Assembly: GCA_963625685.1 (NCBI GenBank) | Contig: CAVFTR010000001.1 | Location: 451,739-515,738, forward strand | From: F23-B02 sp963625685 | GTDB lineage: Bacteria; Bacillota; Clostridia; Oscillospirales; Oscillospiraceae | Reading direction: 5' to 3' | DNA length: 64,000 nt | Part shown: positions 52,719-61,965 of the stretch, piece by piece | Layout: every line of letters starts with the position of its first letter | Position numbering within the stretch: position 1 is the first letter of the stretch | Notes under the pieces: model-generated | What the model was told of the DNA's origin: nothing | Database searches by the model: none | The model's input: only the letters and a program-made list of their open reading frames with translations | Program-made: the position numbers and the translations under genes

Positions 52719-52764
52719 TTTAAATGTTTATATATGCAGTTTTTGCAGAAACGCGCCGGAATTA

Positions 52765-55383
52765 TCAGAGATTTTTGAGGCTCTCCTCAAGATTTTCGAT
52801 AAGCGCCTCGAGCTTTGCCTTCTTCTCGCGCTCGGCGTTTACGACCTTCTCGGGCGCGCGTGAGACAAAATTCTCATTGGCAAGCTTCGATATCTGTCCC
52901 TCAAGCTGCTTTCTGGCGTTTGCAAGCTCCTTTTCCATGCGGGCGCGCTCCTTTTCAAGATCGACGAGCTCGGCCATGGGCATGAACATGCGTGCGTTGC
53001 CGGTTATGACGGACACCATGCCGTCTGTCGTCTCGGGAAGCTCCGTTCTCACCTCAATGCCGGAGGCATAGGCGAGCTTGCAGATAAACCTCTCGCCGTC
53101 GGCAAAGGCCCTGCCCTTGTCGGTGACGATGATGAGATGGCTCTTTCTGGACGGGGGCACGTTCATCTCCGCTCTGCGGGCGCGCACGGCCTTGATGGCG
53201 TCCATGACCATGCCGAAGCTCGCCTCGTCCTCGGGAAAATCGAGGCTCTCGCTGTACTCTGGATAGGACTGCATCATCAGCGCGTCGCCCTCGTGCGGCA
53301 GCGCCTGCCATATCTCCTCGGTGATGAAGGGCATGAAGGGATGCAGGAGCTTGAGTATCTCGACGAGAACGTACAGCAGGACGCGCTGTGCGCTCTCCTT
53401 TGCGCCCTCGTCATCGCCGCCCAGGCGCGGCTTTGTCAGCTCAATGTACCAGTCGCAGTAATCGTCCCAAATAAAGTCGTAGATCTTGCCCGCGGCAACG
53501 CCGAGCTCGAAGCTGTCCATATTGTCGCAGACCTCTTTGATAACTCGGTTGAGCTTTGAAAGTATCCACTTATCCTCCGTTTCAAGCGCCCCGGGCAGAT
53601 GATCGTCCTCGACCGTGAGGTTCATCATGACAAAGCGCGATGCGTTCCATATCTTATTGCAGAAGTTGCGCATGGCCTCGCACTTTTCAACGTAAAAGCG
53701 CATGTCGTTGCCGGGGCTGTTGCCGGTTATGAGGTTAAAGCGCAGCGCGTCGGCGCCGTACTTTTCGGCCATCTCCAGCGGGTCTATGCCGTTGCCGAGG
53801 CTCTTGGACATTTTTCTGCCCTGACTGTCGCGCACAAGGCCGTGGATAAACACCGTGTGGAAGGGCTCCTTTTTCATCTGCTCCATGCCGGAGAAGATCA
53901 TTCTCGCGACCCAGAAGAAGATGATATCATAGCCCGTTACCATGACCGAGGTCGGGTACCAGTAGTCGAGCTCCGGCGTTTTTTCCGGCCAGCCCATGGT
54001 CGAGAAGGGCCAGAGCGCGGAGGAGAACCATGTATCGAGCACGTCATCCTCCTGATGCACGTTTTTGCTGCCGCAGTGCGAGCACTCGCAGATATCCGTG
54101 CGCGAAACGCTGATCTTTCCGCAGTCGTCGCAGTACCAGGCCGGTATCCTGTGGCCCCACCAGAGCTGGCGGGAGATGCACCAGTCGTGGACGTTCTCCA
54201 TCCAGTTCATATATATCTTTGTAAAGCGCTCGGGGACGAATTTTATCCTGCCGTCCTTCACGACCTCGATGGCGGCCTCGGCAAGAGGCTTCATCTTCAC
54301 AAACCACTGGGGGCTCGTGAGCGGCTCGACGACCGTGCCGCAGCGGTAGCAGCAGCCGACGTTATGGTTATACGGCTCGACCTTTACGAGGTAGCCCTGC
54401 TCCTCGAGGTCGGCGACGATGGCCCTGCGCGCCTCGTAGCGGTCCATGCCGTTATATTTGCCGCCGTTTATGATCTTCGCGTCCTCGTCGATGCACAGTA
54501 TCTGCTCAAGGCCGTGCCGGAGGCCGACCTCGTAGTCGTTCGGGTCGTGGCAGGGCGTCATCTTGACGGCGCCGGTTCCGAAGCCGAGCTCGACATATTC
54601 GTCGGCGACGATGGGGAGCCTTCTGCCCACGAGCGGCAGGATGGCGTTTTTGCCGACGAGGTGCTTATAGCGCTCATCGTCGGGGTGGACGGCAACGCCG
54701 GAGTCGCCGAGCATGGTCTCGGGACGGGTGGTGGCAATGATAAACTCCTCCTCGGAGTCCTCTATCGGGTATCTTACATACCAGAACGAGCCCGGCGTGT
54801 CCTTATACTCGACCTCGGCGTCGGAGAGCGCCGTGCGGCACTTGGGACACCAGTTTATGATGCGGCTGCCCTTGTAGATAAGTCCCTTCTCGTACAGCTC
54901 GCAGAAGGTCTCGCGCACGCTCTTTGCGCGCGTTTCGTCCATCGTAAAGGCGCTTCTGTCCCAGTCGCAGGACGCGCCGAGCACCTTCTGCTGCTCGACT
55001 ATACGGTCGCCGTATTTATTCTTCCACTCCCAGACACGCTCAAGAAACTTCTCGCGTCCGAGGTCGTAGCGCGTGAGTCCTTCCTTGGTGCGCAGCTCCT
55101 CCTCGACCTTGATCTGCGTGGCTATGCCGGCGTGATCGGTGCCCGGGAGCCACAGGGCCGCATAGCCCTGCATGCGCTTATAGCGGATCAGGATATCCTG
55201 AAGGGTCGAGTCGAGCGCGTGACCCATGTGGAGCTGTCCCGTTACGTTGGGGGGCGGCATGACTATGGAAAACGGCTTTTTGTCGGGGTCTATGACTCCC
55301 TTGAAGCAGCCCTGCGACTGCCACATGTCATATATTTTCTTTTCCACCGTGCCCGGGTCATACACCTTCGGCAGTTCTTTCAT
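52765..55383 (-). CDS. valS: Valyl-tRNA synthetase
   Basis: A class I aminoacyl-tRNA synthetase of 872 residues. Motifs include the HIGH variant HMGHAL (PPPNVTGQLHMGHALDS, about 42-58), the editing domain from about 190 to 350, KMSKS (GRKMSKSLGNGIDP, about 520), and a C-terminal coiled coil (LEKERARMEKELANARKQLE) that packs on tRNA-Val. The start MKELPKVYD (ATG 55383) has GAGG upstream. A T-box leader just upstream controls it by tRNA-Val charging. Confidence 0.97.
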   Translation of the reverse strand: MKELPKVYDPGTVEKKIYDMWQSQGCFKGVIDPDKKPFSIVMPPPNVTGQLHMGHALDSTLQDILIRYKRMQGYAALWLPGTDHAGIATQIKVEEELRTKEGLTRYDLGREKFLERVWEWKNKYGDRIVEQQKVLGASCDWDRSAFTMDETRAKSVRETFCELYEKGLIYKGSRIINWCPKCRTALSDAEVEYKDTPGSFWYVRYPIEDSEEEFIIATTRPETMLGDSGVAVHPDDERYKHLVGKNAILPLVGRRLPIVADEYVELGFGTGAVKMTPCHDPNDYEVGLRHGLEQILCIDEDAKIINGGKYNGMDRYEARRAIVADLEEQGYLVKVEPYNHNVGCCYRCGTVVEPLTSPQWFVKMKPLAEAAIEVVKDGRIKFVPERFTKIYMNWMENVHDWCISRQLWWGHRIPAWYCDDCGKISVSRTDICECSHCGSKNVHQEDDVLDTWFSSALWPFSTMGWPEKTPELDYWYPTSVMVTGYDIIFFWVARMIFSGMEQMKKEPFHTVFIHGLVRDSQGRKMSKSLGNGIDPLEMAEKYGADALRFNLITGNSPGNDMRFYVEKCEAMRNFCNKIWNASRFVMMNLTVEDDHLPGALETEDKWILSKLNRVIKEVCDNMDSFELGVAAGKIYDFIWDDYCDWYIELTKPRLGGDDEGAKESAQRVLLYVLVEILKLLHPFMPFITEEIWQALPHEGDALMMQSYPEYSESLDFPEDEASFGMVMDAIKAVRARRAEMNVPPSRKSHLIIVTDKGRAFADGERFICKLAYASGIEVRTELPETTDGMVSVITGNARMFMPMAELVDLEKERARMEKELANARKQLEGQISKLANENFVSRAPEKVVNAEREKKAKLEALIENLEESLKNL

Positions 55384-55406
55384 ATCTGTTCCTCCTCGTT
55401 TACTTA

Positions 55407-55640
55407 TAAAAAAACCGCGCCCTGACATATCAGGGCGCAGTTTTACGCGGTACCACCTGAATTCCGCGCAAGGCGCGGCACTCATCGCTCTGTAACGGGA
55501 GCTCCCGTCCGGCCTACTGAAGCTTCGGCACGGCTGCTCGGGACCGACCTTCGGCGGCCTGCTCTGGGAACTTTCACCCTCCGTTCCCTCTCTGAAAAAG
55601 CAGCTTCCGCTTACTCCTGTCCGTCATCGCCTTTAATAAA
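55407..55640 (-). promoter_or_regulatory. T-box riboswitch of valS
   Basis: The leader has the T-box bulge sequence AGGTGGTACCGCG, followed by a terminator (GCGCCCTGATATGTCAGGGC and eight T). Stem I landmarks GATGACGGACAGGAGTA and CAGAGAG lie at the 5' end. The specifier region ...GAAGGTCGGTCCCGAGC suggests codon GUC (55546-55548), as expected for valine. Uncharged tRNA-Val would favour antitermination. Confidence 0.93.
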
Positions 55641-55644
55641 CCTT

Positions 55645-55674
55645 ATTATATGCACTTTTTACCCGAAAAGTCAA
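55645..55674 (-). promoter_or_regulatory. Promoter of the valS T-box
   Basis: Minus-strand TTGACT and TATAAT with an 18-base spacer, just after the LtaS-like gene. Confidence 0.65.
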
Positions 55675-55685
55675 GCCGCGATTTT

Positions 55686-57407
55686 TCAGCTCATGCGATA
55701 ATACTGCCAGCAGTGCAGCTTATCTATGAGCGGCTGCTCTGCGTCGCTGTTTACGCCCGTCTTTATGACGGGCACCTCACGGCGCAGCTCGGAAAGGAAG
55801 CCGAAAAACGGCTCGCTTTTTGCACAGCCTGCAAGCTCCAGCGTCACCTCGCCGAGAAAGCTTGCGCTTATGTATCCGTCCTCGGGCATATCGAGCGAGG
55901 CAAAGCGATCGGCAAAGTCGGAGGTCCCTGCATACGCATCGTTTGCCCATATAACAAAGGGCGCGGAGCAGTTGGATATAACGTCATTTTCGATATCCAT
56001 GCCTATCTCCTTATACGCGAGGTAATCCGCGCCGAGGTTCGGGCGATGGTCGCCGAAGAACACGAGGATATACGGTTCGTCAAGGCTGTTGAGATATTCC
56101 GTCAGCTCAAGCAGCATGTCCGACGAGCACTTCACGCCGTAAGCGTACACCGACAAAAGCTCCTCGGCATAGTCGCTAAGTTGAACGCTCGTCTGCACCC
56201 TCGGTATCTCGAAATCGTATTTTGAATATGTATACGCCTGATGATTCTGGATGGTCGTTGCGTAGGTAAAAAGCCGCTCGCCGTTTTGTGTGCGCTCCGA
56301 TATGAGCGTTTTGAGGTTTTTGAGAAAAGCGGTCTCCATATTGGACTTATCCTCAAGATCCTCGACGAACACGCGATCCTTGATGCCGAGGAAGCTCAGC
56401 GCAGAATCGCGGTTATAAAACCAGCTGTTGCCCGGATGGAAATACAGGCTGTCATAGCCCTCGCCGCTCAAAAGCGTCGCCATTGAGGGCACGGAGTGGT
56501 GGAACGATCTCAGCGCCGAGTTCGAGGTAGCGCTTATGAGATTTGTCTGCATTCCGGTGAGCACGTCAAACTCCGTGTTGGCAGTGCCCGCGCCGAAGTT
56601 CGGCACGACGATGTGCCCGCTTATGCTGTTCGGGCTCTGCGCCGCCTCATAAAAGCCGCGCATGGGATCGTCCTCGTCGGAGTAGGTAAAGGCAGCGGCA
56701 TCGGTAATGTCGTTGAAGGCCTCGCACATTACCATGAGTATCTGCGGCTTTACGCCCTCAGACTCCACGGTCTCCTGCTCGGCGATATAGCTCTCGACCT
56801 TGCTTGACGAATAGCCCTCGGGCTTATCGACGGAGTAGAGGTTGAAGTTATAAAGGAAGCAGTAATTGAGCCCCAGCTCGTTGAACATGGTCGTCATGTT
56901 GTACTCCGAGCTCACGGGGAACGAGGCGTAGAGCTCTCTGTCCCTGTACAGGCCGAAGAACGCGCCGGTGAACACCGCAAGGCTCAGGACGATACCGATG
57001 ATCCTCGGTACTGCCGGACGCTTTCTCGTTTTTCCGAAAAGCACGGCAAGGACTATGAGCGCCGCCGTCGATAGGCCGATGAGCGCGATGAACACCGGAT
57101 GCAGGTCAAGGCGGTAGTCGCCGGAGGCCTGAAGCGCCTCACGCAGCAGAAGTATGTCCGCCGGAACGAGCGGATCGTCGCGCCCGTCGATCTTGAGAAG
57201 GTTTGCGTAGGACAGCAGGCCGAACACGGCGTTCGCCACGGCTCCGGCCGCAAAGCTGTTTGAAAACGCGAAGTAAAATATCAGCATCAGCACAGCTATC
57301 GGTAAAACGTTCAGTACGATGAGCAGCGGATCGCGCAGCATGAAGCCAACGGTGTGCGTAAACGAGCCGGGTGCTATGTAAAGGCACATGGCAAACACCC
57401 AGCCCAT
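55686..57407 (-). CDS. LtaS-like sulfatase-domain membrane glycerophosphate transferase
   Basis: A 573-residue protein with about five N-terminal membrane helices (1-165) and a large extracellular sulfatase-fold domain (about 215-545). Characteristic segments are LMVMCEAFND (first metal site), FGAGTANTEFDVLTGM containing the likely Thr nucleophile (about 268), HPGNSWFYNRD and VFFGDHRPNLG (late Asp-His site). LtaS enzymes build poly-glycerolphosphate chains. The family also includes phosphoethanolamine or glycerophosphate transferases, so polymer synthesis is not certain. I keep ATG 57407 because no upstream start has a ribosome site; the frame stays open upstream, so the start is uncertain. 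The upstream spacer has an (AT)7 run. Confidence 0.85.
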   Translation of the reverse strand: MGWVFAMCLYIAPGSFTHTVGFMLRDPLLIVLNVLPIAVLMLIFYFAFSNSFAAGAVANAVFGLLSYANLLKIDGRDDPLVPADILLLREALQASGDYRLDLHPVFIALIGLSTAALIVLAVLFGKTRKRPAVPRIIGIVLSLAVFTGAFFGLYRDRELYASFPVSSEYNMTTMFNELGLNYCFLYNFNLYSVDKPEGYSSSKVESYIAEQETVESEGVKPQILMVMCEAFNDITDAAAFTYSDEDDPMRGFYEAAQSPNSISGHIVVPNFGAGTANTEFDVLTGMQTNLISATSNSALRSFHHSVPSMATLLSGEGYDSLYFHPGNSWFYNRDSALSFLGIKDRVFVEDLEDKSNMETAFLKNLKTLISERTQNGERLFTYATTIQNHQAYTYSKYDFEIPRVQTSVQLSDYAEELLSVYAYGVKCSSDMLLELTEYLNSLDEPYILVFFGDHRPNLGADYLAYKEIGMDIENDVISNCSAPFVIWANDAYAGTSDFADRFASLDMPEDGYISASFLGEVTLELAGCAKSEPFFGFLSELRREVPVIKTGVNSDAEQPLIDKLHCWQYYRMS

Positions 57408-57521
57408 CAGCAGTATTAGCTCAAGCCATATGTGCTGATCATGAAATATATATATATATTATTTCTATTGCTGGATTTTGCTCGTTTACCGTTCATCTTA
57501 AGTTATTTTAGTTATTTTGAA

Positions 57522-58409
57522 TCATTCGCCGCGCTCGCAGCCCCAGAAGAACAGCGCGACCGTGCCCGGTCCCGTGTGGCTGCCGATGGTCGTGCCGACA
57601 TAGTTTATCTCGACCTTACCGTTGAGCTTCGTAAAGCGCTCCTCGATGAGAGCCGCGACCTCCTTTGCGTCCTCTACGCAGCCCGACTGCGAGATGTAGC
57701 ACTTGCCGGAGTAGTCAAGGCCGCCGTCGGCGCACTGCTCCATGCGCTCGACGATGGTTCTTATGACCTTCTTCTTCGTGCGGATCTTTTCCCTGGGAAT
57801 GAGCCTGCCGAGGTTATCCATGTTCAGCAACGGGCAGATGTTGAGCATCGTTCCGAAGAAGCCGGCGGCCTTGGATATCCTGCCGCCCTTGACATAGAAG
57901 CTGAGGTCGGTTGAGAAGAACCAGTGGTGCAGGTGGAGCTTGTTTGCCTCGAGCCAGTCGCGGGCCTCGTCTATGCTCAGGCCCTCGTCGCGTCTGTCCG
58001 CGAGCGTGTCCATCAGCAGTCCGTAGCCGGAGGACGCGCCGAGAGAGTCGACGATATAGATCTTGCGCTCGGGGTACTCCTCGGCGAGCATCGCGGCCGC
58101 GTTGCGGGCGGAGTTTACGGTGCCGGAGATGCCGCTTGAGAGCGTAACGTGCAGGATGTCCCTGCCCTCCTTGAGGAAGGGCGTGAAGAAATCGACATAT
58201 TCGGCGACGTTCACCTGACTGGTCTTGGTGTCCGCGCCCTCGGCCATCTTCCTGTAGAAATCTTCAAAGGCCATGCTCTGGCCGAGGTCGTCTAGATAGT
58301 CCTCGCCGTTGAGCATGTAATGGAAGCAGACATATTTGATGTCGCGCGCTTCAAAATGTTCCTTGCTGAGGTCTGCCGTCGAGCAGCAGCTAATTATATA
58401 ATCAGACAT
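57522..58409 (-). CDS. DegV family fatty-acid-binding protein
   Basis: A 295-residue DegV protein: YIISCCSTADLSKEHFEARD at the start, VTLSSGISGTVNSARNAA (about 92-109) and the second-domain YVKGGRISKAAGFFGTML. DegV/FakB proteins bind a fatty acid for phosphorylation by the FakA kinase, which feeds phospholipid synthesis. The usual RS/GGRI pattern is kept. ATG 58409 with GGAGG upstream is chosen over a much longer in-frame start that would run through the trxA gene. No fakA is in the window. Confidence 0.92.
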   Translation of the reverse strand: MSDYIISCCSTADLSKEHFEARDIKYVCFHYMLNGEDYLDDLGQSMAFEDFYRKMAEGADTKTSQVNVAEYVDFFTPFLKEGRDILHVTLSSGISGTVNSARNAAAMLAEEYPERKIYIVDSLGASSGYGLLMDTLADRRDEGLSIDEARDWLEANKLHLHHWFFSTDLSFYVKGGRISKAAGFFGTMLNICPLLNMDNLGRLIPREKIRTKKKVIRTIVERMEQCADGGLDYSGKCYISQSGCVEDAKEVAALIEERFTKLNGKVEINYVGTTIGSHTGPGTVALFFWGCERGE

Positions 58410-58501
58410 AGTTTCCTCCAGGTAATAAAGAGTGTCCGTATACAACGGATAATCCATTATATACGGACACTCTTTCAATTGCAATAAATATTGCAAAAAT
58501 T

Positions 58502-58804
58502 TTAACCTAACATGAGCATGAGATCCTCGCAGCTCGTTACGCCGACCTCCTTGCCTATCTGCTGACCGTCCCTGAAGGCGATGAGCGTGGGGATGCTCAT
58601 GACGCCGAAGCGCTGCGCGACGGAGGGCGCCTCGTCGACGTCGAGCTTGCATACCTTGACGCGGCCCTCCATCTGCCTGTCAAGCTCCTCGAGTATCGGA
58701 GCCTGCATGCGGCAGGGTCCGCACCAGGTCGCCCAGAAATCGACCAGCACGAGGCCTGACGAGGTCTCGGAATCAAAATTATCCTTCGTAAGATGCACTA
58801 TCAT
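58502..58804 (-). CDS. trxA: Thioredoxin
   Basis: A 100-residue thioredoxin with the active site WCGPC (Cys28, Cys31) in LVDFWATWCGPCRMQAPI and the cis-Pro loop GVMSIPTLIAFRDGQ. It starts three bases after the reductase gene, so the pair is one unit. It reduces disulfides of ribonucleotide reductase and many metabolic enzymes. Confidence 0.96.
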   Translation of the reverse strand: MIVHLTKDNFDSETSSGLVLVDFWATWCGPCRMQAPILEELDRQMEGRVKVCKLDVDEAPSVAQRFGVMSIPTLIAFRDGQQIGKEVGVTSCEDLMLMLG

Positions 58805-58807
58805 TTT

Positions 58808-59629
58808 TTATATCTCCTTTTCGATGGTATTTATATATTCGCAGGCGGAAAGCGCGGCAATATTGCCCTCGCCCACGGCCTTTGCTATCTGATACGGCGC
58901 GCCCGCGCAGTCGCCGGCGGCAAAAACGCCCTTTATATTGGTCTCCCCGCCGCGGCCTGTTTTTATGATGCCGCGCTCGGCCTCTATGCCGGAAACGAGG
59001 CTTTCGGCCGTGATCGTGTCCTTGAGGATAAAAACGCAGTCGACCTTATATTCTTTTCCGTCGGCAACGAGAGTGTCGGCCTTCATGCCGCCGCGGATAT
59101 CGAGCTTTTCCCTGCCCGTAAAGGACAGCACCTCACAGCCGATATCGCGCAGAAACTGCGCGTCGTGCGCGGCCTCGGAGCTGTCGCCTATCACGGCGAC
59201 GGTCCTGCCCCTGTACAGCATCCCGTCGCAGGTCGCGCAGTAGCTCACTCCCCTGCCCAGAAACTCGGTTTCGCCGGAGCATATCGGGCGGCGGCTTATG
59301 CCGCTTGCGACAATGACGGCGCTCGCCTCGTAAAACTCGCGCCCGACGGCGACGCCGGCCGTTTTACCGAGCGGCACGACGCTCAGCGCGCGGCCGTTTA
59401 TAATGTCGGCCCCGCTTTCCTCGAGCTGGCGGCGCATGGCGTTTATTATATCGCCGCCGCTGCCGGAGATGCCGGGATAGTTCGTGACGCTTTCGGCAAG
59501 ATACAGCTTGCTGCTCTCGGGCGGATTTGATATGACGGCGGTTTTTTTGCCGCGGTTGCGGGCCGTGAGCGCCGCCGAAACTCCGGCAGGCCCCGCGCCG
59601 ATGATGAGTATATCGAATTTGTTGTCCAT
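58808..59629 (-). CDS. Thioredoxin reductase-like flavoprotein lacking a canonical NADPH site
   Basis: A 273-residue, short member of the thioredoxin reductase family. The FAD-binding GAGPAGVSAA is at 11-20, the redox pair CATC at Cys131/Cys134 (SYCATCDGML), and the second FAD motif GVFAAGDCAG near the end. The usual NADPH fold signature GGGDSA and the HRR(E/D)xxRA basic cluster are absent: the corresponding stretches read VAVIGDSSEAA and FTGREKLDIRG. This resembles clostridial ferredoxin/flavin-dependent thioredoxin reductases, so the electron donor may not be NADPH. The start is ATG 59629 with AGGTGA upstream. Partner: the adjacent thioredoxin. Confidence 0.85.
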   Translation of the reverse strand: MDNKFDILIIGAGPAGVSAALTARNRGKKTAVISNPPESSKLYLAESVTNYPGISGSGGDIINAMRRQLEESGADIINGRALSVVPLGKTAGVAVGREFYEASAVIVASGISRRPICSGETEFLGRGVSYCATCDGMLYRGRTVAVIGDSSEAAHDAQFLRDIGCEVLSFTGREKLDIRGGMKADTLVADGKEYKVDCVFILKDTITAESLVSGIEAERGIIKTGRGGETNIKGVFAAGDCAGAPYQIAKAVGEGNIAALSACEYINTIEKEI

Positions 59630-59715
59630 TTTTATCACCTGTGAGTATATTATCACAGCCTGCGCGTTTTCTCAATCGCATATGCAACACAGCTGCCGAA
59701 TTTTATATTTAAATA

Positions 59716-59744
59716 TTGTAATTGGCTTAAATATCGTATATAAT
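59716..59744 (+). promoter_or_regulatory. Promoter of glnS
   Basis: TTGTAA and TATAAT with a 17-base spacer, about 30 bases before the glnS ATG. No T-box is seen here. Confidence 0.6.
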
Positions 59745-59774
59745 TTCCCTATCCAAGCTGACAGGAGTATTGAA

Positions 59775-61442
59775 ATGGACGAGATAAGCAAGAATTTTAT
59801 TGAAAATTTTATCGACGAGGATATCGCCGAGGGCGGCCGCTTTGCCGGAATGCAGGTGCATACCCGCTTCCCGCCAGAGCCGAACGGCTATCTGCACATC
59901 GGTCACTGCAAGGCGCTCATCATAGATTTCGGCACCGCCGAAAAGTACGGCGGCATCTGCAACCTCCGCATGGACGATACGAACCCCGCCAAGGAGGATA
60001 CCGAGTACGTCGACGCCATCCAGGAGGATATACACTGGCTCGGCTTTGACTGGGGCGAGCGCTTTTTCTACGGCTCGGATTATTTTGAAAAGACCTACGA
60101 ATATGCGCTCGAGCTCATAAAGAAGGGCCTTGCCTACGTATGCGAGCTCACGCCCGAGCAGTTTAAGGAGTACCGCGGCGATACGACGAGGCCCGCCGTG
60201 AGCCCCTACCGCGACAGGCCCGTCGAGGAAAACCTCGAGCTTTTCGAGCGCATGAAAAACGGCGAGTTCCCCGAGGGCCGGTATACCCTGCGCGCAAAGA
60301 TAGACCTCGCCTCCGGCAACTTCAACATGCGCGACCCCGTGCTCTACCGCATCCGTTATATCGAGCACCACCGTCAGGGCACGAAGTGGTGCATCTTCCC
60401 CATGTACGACTTTGCCCACCCCATCCAGGACGCGCTCGAGGGCATAACCCACTCGCTGTGCTCGCTCGAGTATGAGGATCACCGCCCGCTGTACGACTGG
60501 GTCATAAACAACGTCTCCGTTCCCTCCAGACCTCGCCAGATAGAGTTTGCCCGCCTCGGCATAAACTACACCGTGCTCAGCAAGCGCAAGCTCAGAAGGC
60601 TCGTGGAGGAGGGCCTCGTCTCCGGCTGGGACGACCCGCGCATGCCGACGCTCTGCGGTCTGCGCCGCCGCGGCTACACGCCGCAGTCTATCCGCAATTT
60701 CTGCGAGAGGATAGGCGTCGCGAAGATGCCGAGCACCGTCGAGTTTTCCTTCCTTGAGCACTGCCTGCGCGAGGATCTCAACGACAACGCCCAGCGCGCC
60801 ATGGCGGTCCTTCGCCCCGTGAAGCTGACGATAACAAACTACCCCGAGGGTCAGAGCGAGGAGCTTGACATTGAAAATAACCCCGGCGTTCCCGAGGCCG
60901 GAACGAGAAAGGTCACTTTCTCGCGCGAGCTGTGGATCGAGGCCGAGGATTTCCTTGAAACGCCCGTTCCCAAATATAAAAGACTCTTCCCTAACGGCCC
61001 CGAATGCCGCCTGAAGGGCGCGTACCTCATCACCTGCACCGGCTGCGTGAAGGATGACGGCGGCAATGTCGTCGAGGTGCTTGCCACCTACGATCCCGAA
61101 AGCCGCGGAGGCGACCCCTCAGACGGCCGCAAGGTCAAGGGCGCGACGATACACTGGGTCGACGCGGGTAACTGCGCCGACGCCGAGGTAAGACTGTACA
61201 GCAATCTGTTTTCCGACCCCGATCCCGACGCTGCCGACAAGGATTATATAAGCTGCCTGAATCCGAACTCGCTCGAGGTGCTTAAAAACTGCAAGCTGGA
61301 AAAAATGCTTGAGGGCGCTGCCGCTCCGGCACAGTTCCAGTTCCTGCGCATGGGCTACTTCTGCGTTGACAGCAGGGACTCGGCTCCCGGGCATCTCGTA
61401 TTCAACCGCGCTGTCGCGCTCAAGGACAGCTTTAAGAAATAA
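59775..61442 (+). CDS. glnS: Glutaminyl-tRNA synthetase
   Basis: A 555-residue class Ic synthetase: PPEPNGYLHIGHCKALIIDF (HIGH at about 41), the KMSKS-like VLSKRKL (about 270), and a C-terminal anticodon-binding beta-barrel (RVEFSREL-like VTFSRELWIEAEDF, NPNSLEVL). Many Firmicutes lack GlnRS and instead make Gln-tRNA by transamidation, but several clostridia carry it. AGGAG precedes the ATG. Its presence next to the local tRNA-Gln(CTG) lineage implies direct charging. It is probably co-transcribed with the MoaB/MogA-like gene, whose start is 11 bases after the glnS stop. Confidence 0.97.
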   Translation: MDEISKNFIENFIDEDIAEGGRFAGMQVHTRFPPEPNGYLHIGHCKALIIDFGTAEKYGGICNLRMDDTNPAKEDTEYVDAIQEDIHWLGFDWGERFFYGSDYFEKTYEYALELIKKGLAYVCELTPEQFKEYRGDTTRPAVSPYRDRPVEENLELFERMKNGEFPEGRYTLRAKIDLASGNFNMRDPVLYRIRYIEHHRQGTKWCIFPMYDFAHPIQDALEGITHSLCSLEYEDHRPLYDWVINNVSVPSRPRQIEFARLGINYTVLSKRKLRRLVEEGLVSGWDDPRMPTLCGLRRRGYTPQSIRNFCERIGVAKMPSTVEFSFLEHCLREDLNDNAQRAMAVLRPVKLTITNYPEGQSEELDIENNPGVPEAGTRKVTFSRELWIEAEDFLETPVPKYKRLFPNGPECRLKGAYLITCTGCVKDDGGNVVEVLATYDPESRGGDPSDGRKVKGATIHWVDAGNCADAEVRLYSNLFSDPDPDAADKDYISCLNPNSLEVLKNCKLEKMLEGAAAPAQFQFLRMGYFCVDSRDSAPGHLVFNRAVALKDSFKK

Positions 61443-61452
61443 GGAGGGTCAT

Positions 61453-61929
61453 ATGGATTACACTGCTGCGCTCATCACCGTAAGCGACGGCTGCGCTTCC
61501 GGCAAAAGGGTCGACAAGGTCGGTCCCTCTGTCATTCAGATGCTTGAGGAGGCCGGCTTCAGGGTCATTTATCACGGTCTCGTTCCCGACGAGCGGCACG
61601 AGATATCCTCGGAGTTCATAAAATGCTCCTACGAGCTCGGTGCGGATCTCATCGTCTCGACCGGCGGCACGGGCTTCGGCAGGCGCGATATCACGCCCGA
61701 GGCCACGCGCGACGTCATCTCACGCGAGATACCGGCCATTCCGCAGGCGATGCTGCACTACAGCCTCCAGCTCAGCCCGCGGGCCATGCTCACAAGAGGC
61801 GTCGCCGGCATCCGCGGCAAGAGCCTTATCCTCAATCTCCCCGGCAACGAGAGCGGAGCGAAGCAGAACCTCAGCGCCGTTATCGGCGTCCTCGGTCATG
61901 CCCTTCAAATGATATCAAAGGACGAATAA
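61453..61929 (+). CDS. Molybdenum cofactor protein MogA/MoaB-type
   Basis: A 158-residue protein of the MoaB/MogA (MoCF) family: ALITVSDGCASGKRVDKVGP, GADLIVSTGGTGFGRRDITPEA and LILNLPGNESGAKQNL are the three phosphate- and substrate-binding loops. MogA adenylylates molybdopterin before molybdenum insertion. It follows GGAGGG. The rest of the cofactor pathway (moaA, moaC, moeA) is not in the window. A MoaB-type role cannot be excluded. Confidence 0.92.
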   Translation: MDYTAALITVSDGCASGKRVDKVGPSVIQMLEEAGFRVIYHGLVPDERHEISSEFIKCSYELGADLIVSTGGTGFGRRDITPEATRDVISREIPAIPQAMLHYSLQLSPRAMLTRGVAGIRGKSLILNLPGNESGAKQNLSAVIGVLGHALQMISKDE

Positions 61930-61934
61930 GCATT

Positions 61935-61965
61935 GAAAAACCACGGTCAAAAGCCGTGGTTTTTC
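61935..61965. terminator. Bidirectional terminator, MogA-like gene and hydrolase
   Basis: AAAAACCACGG/CCGTGGTTTTT stem with a 7-base loop. It overlaps the stop codon of the convergent hydrolase. Confidence 0.85.

Noticed and set aside
57522..58652. 376-codon version of the DegV protein
   Set aside because: The first 81 codons overlap trxA in another frame and are Arg/His-rich; GGAGG precedes the ATG at 58409.
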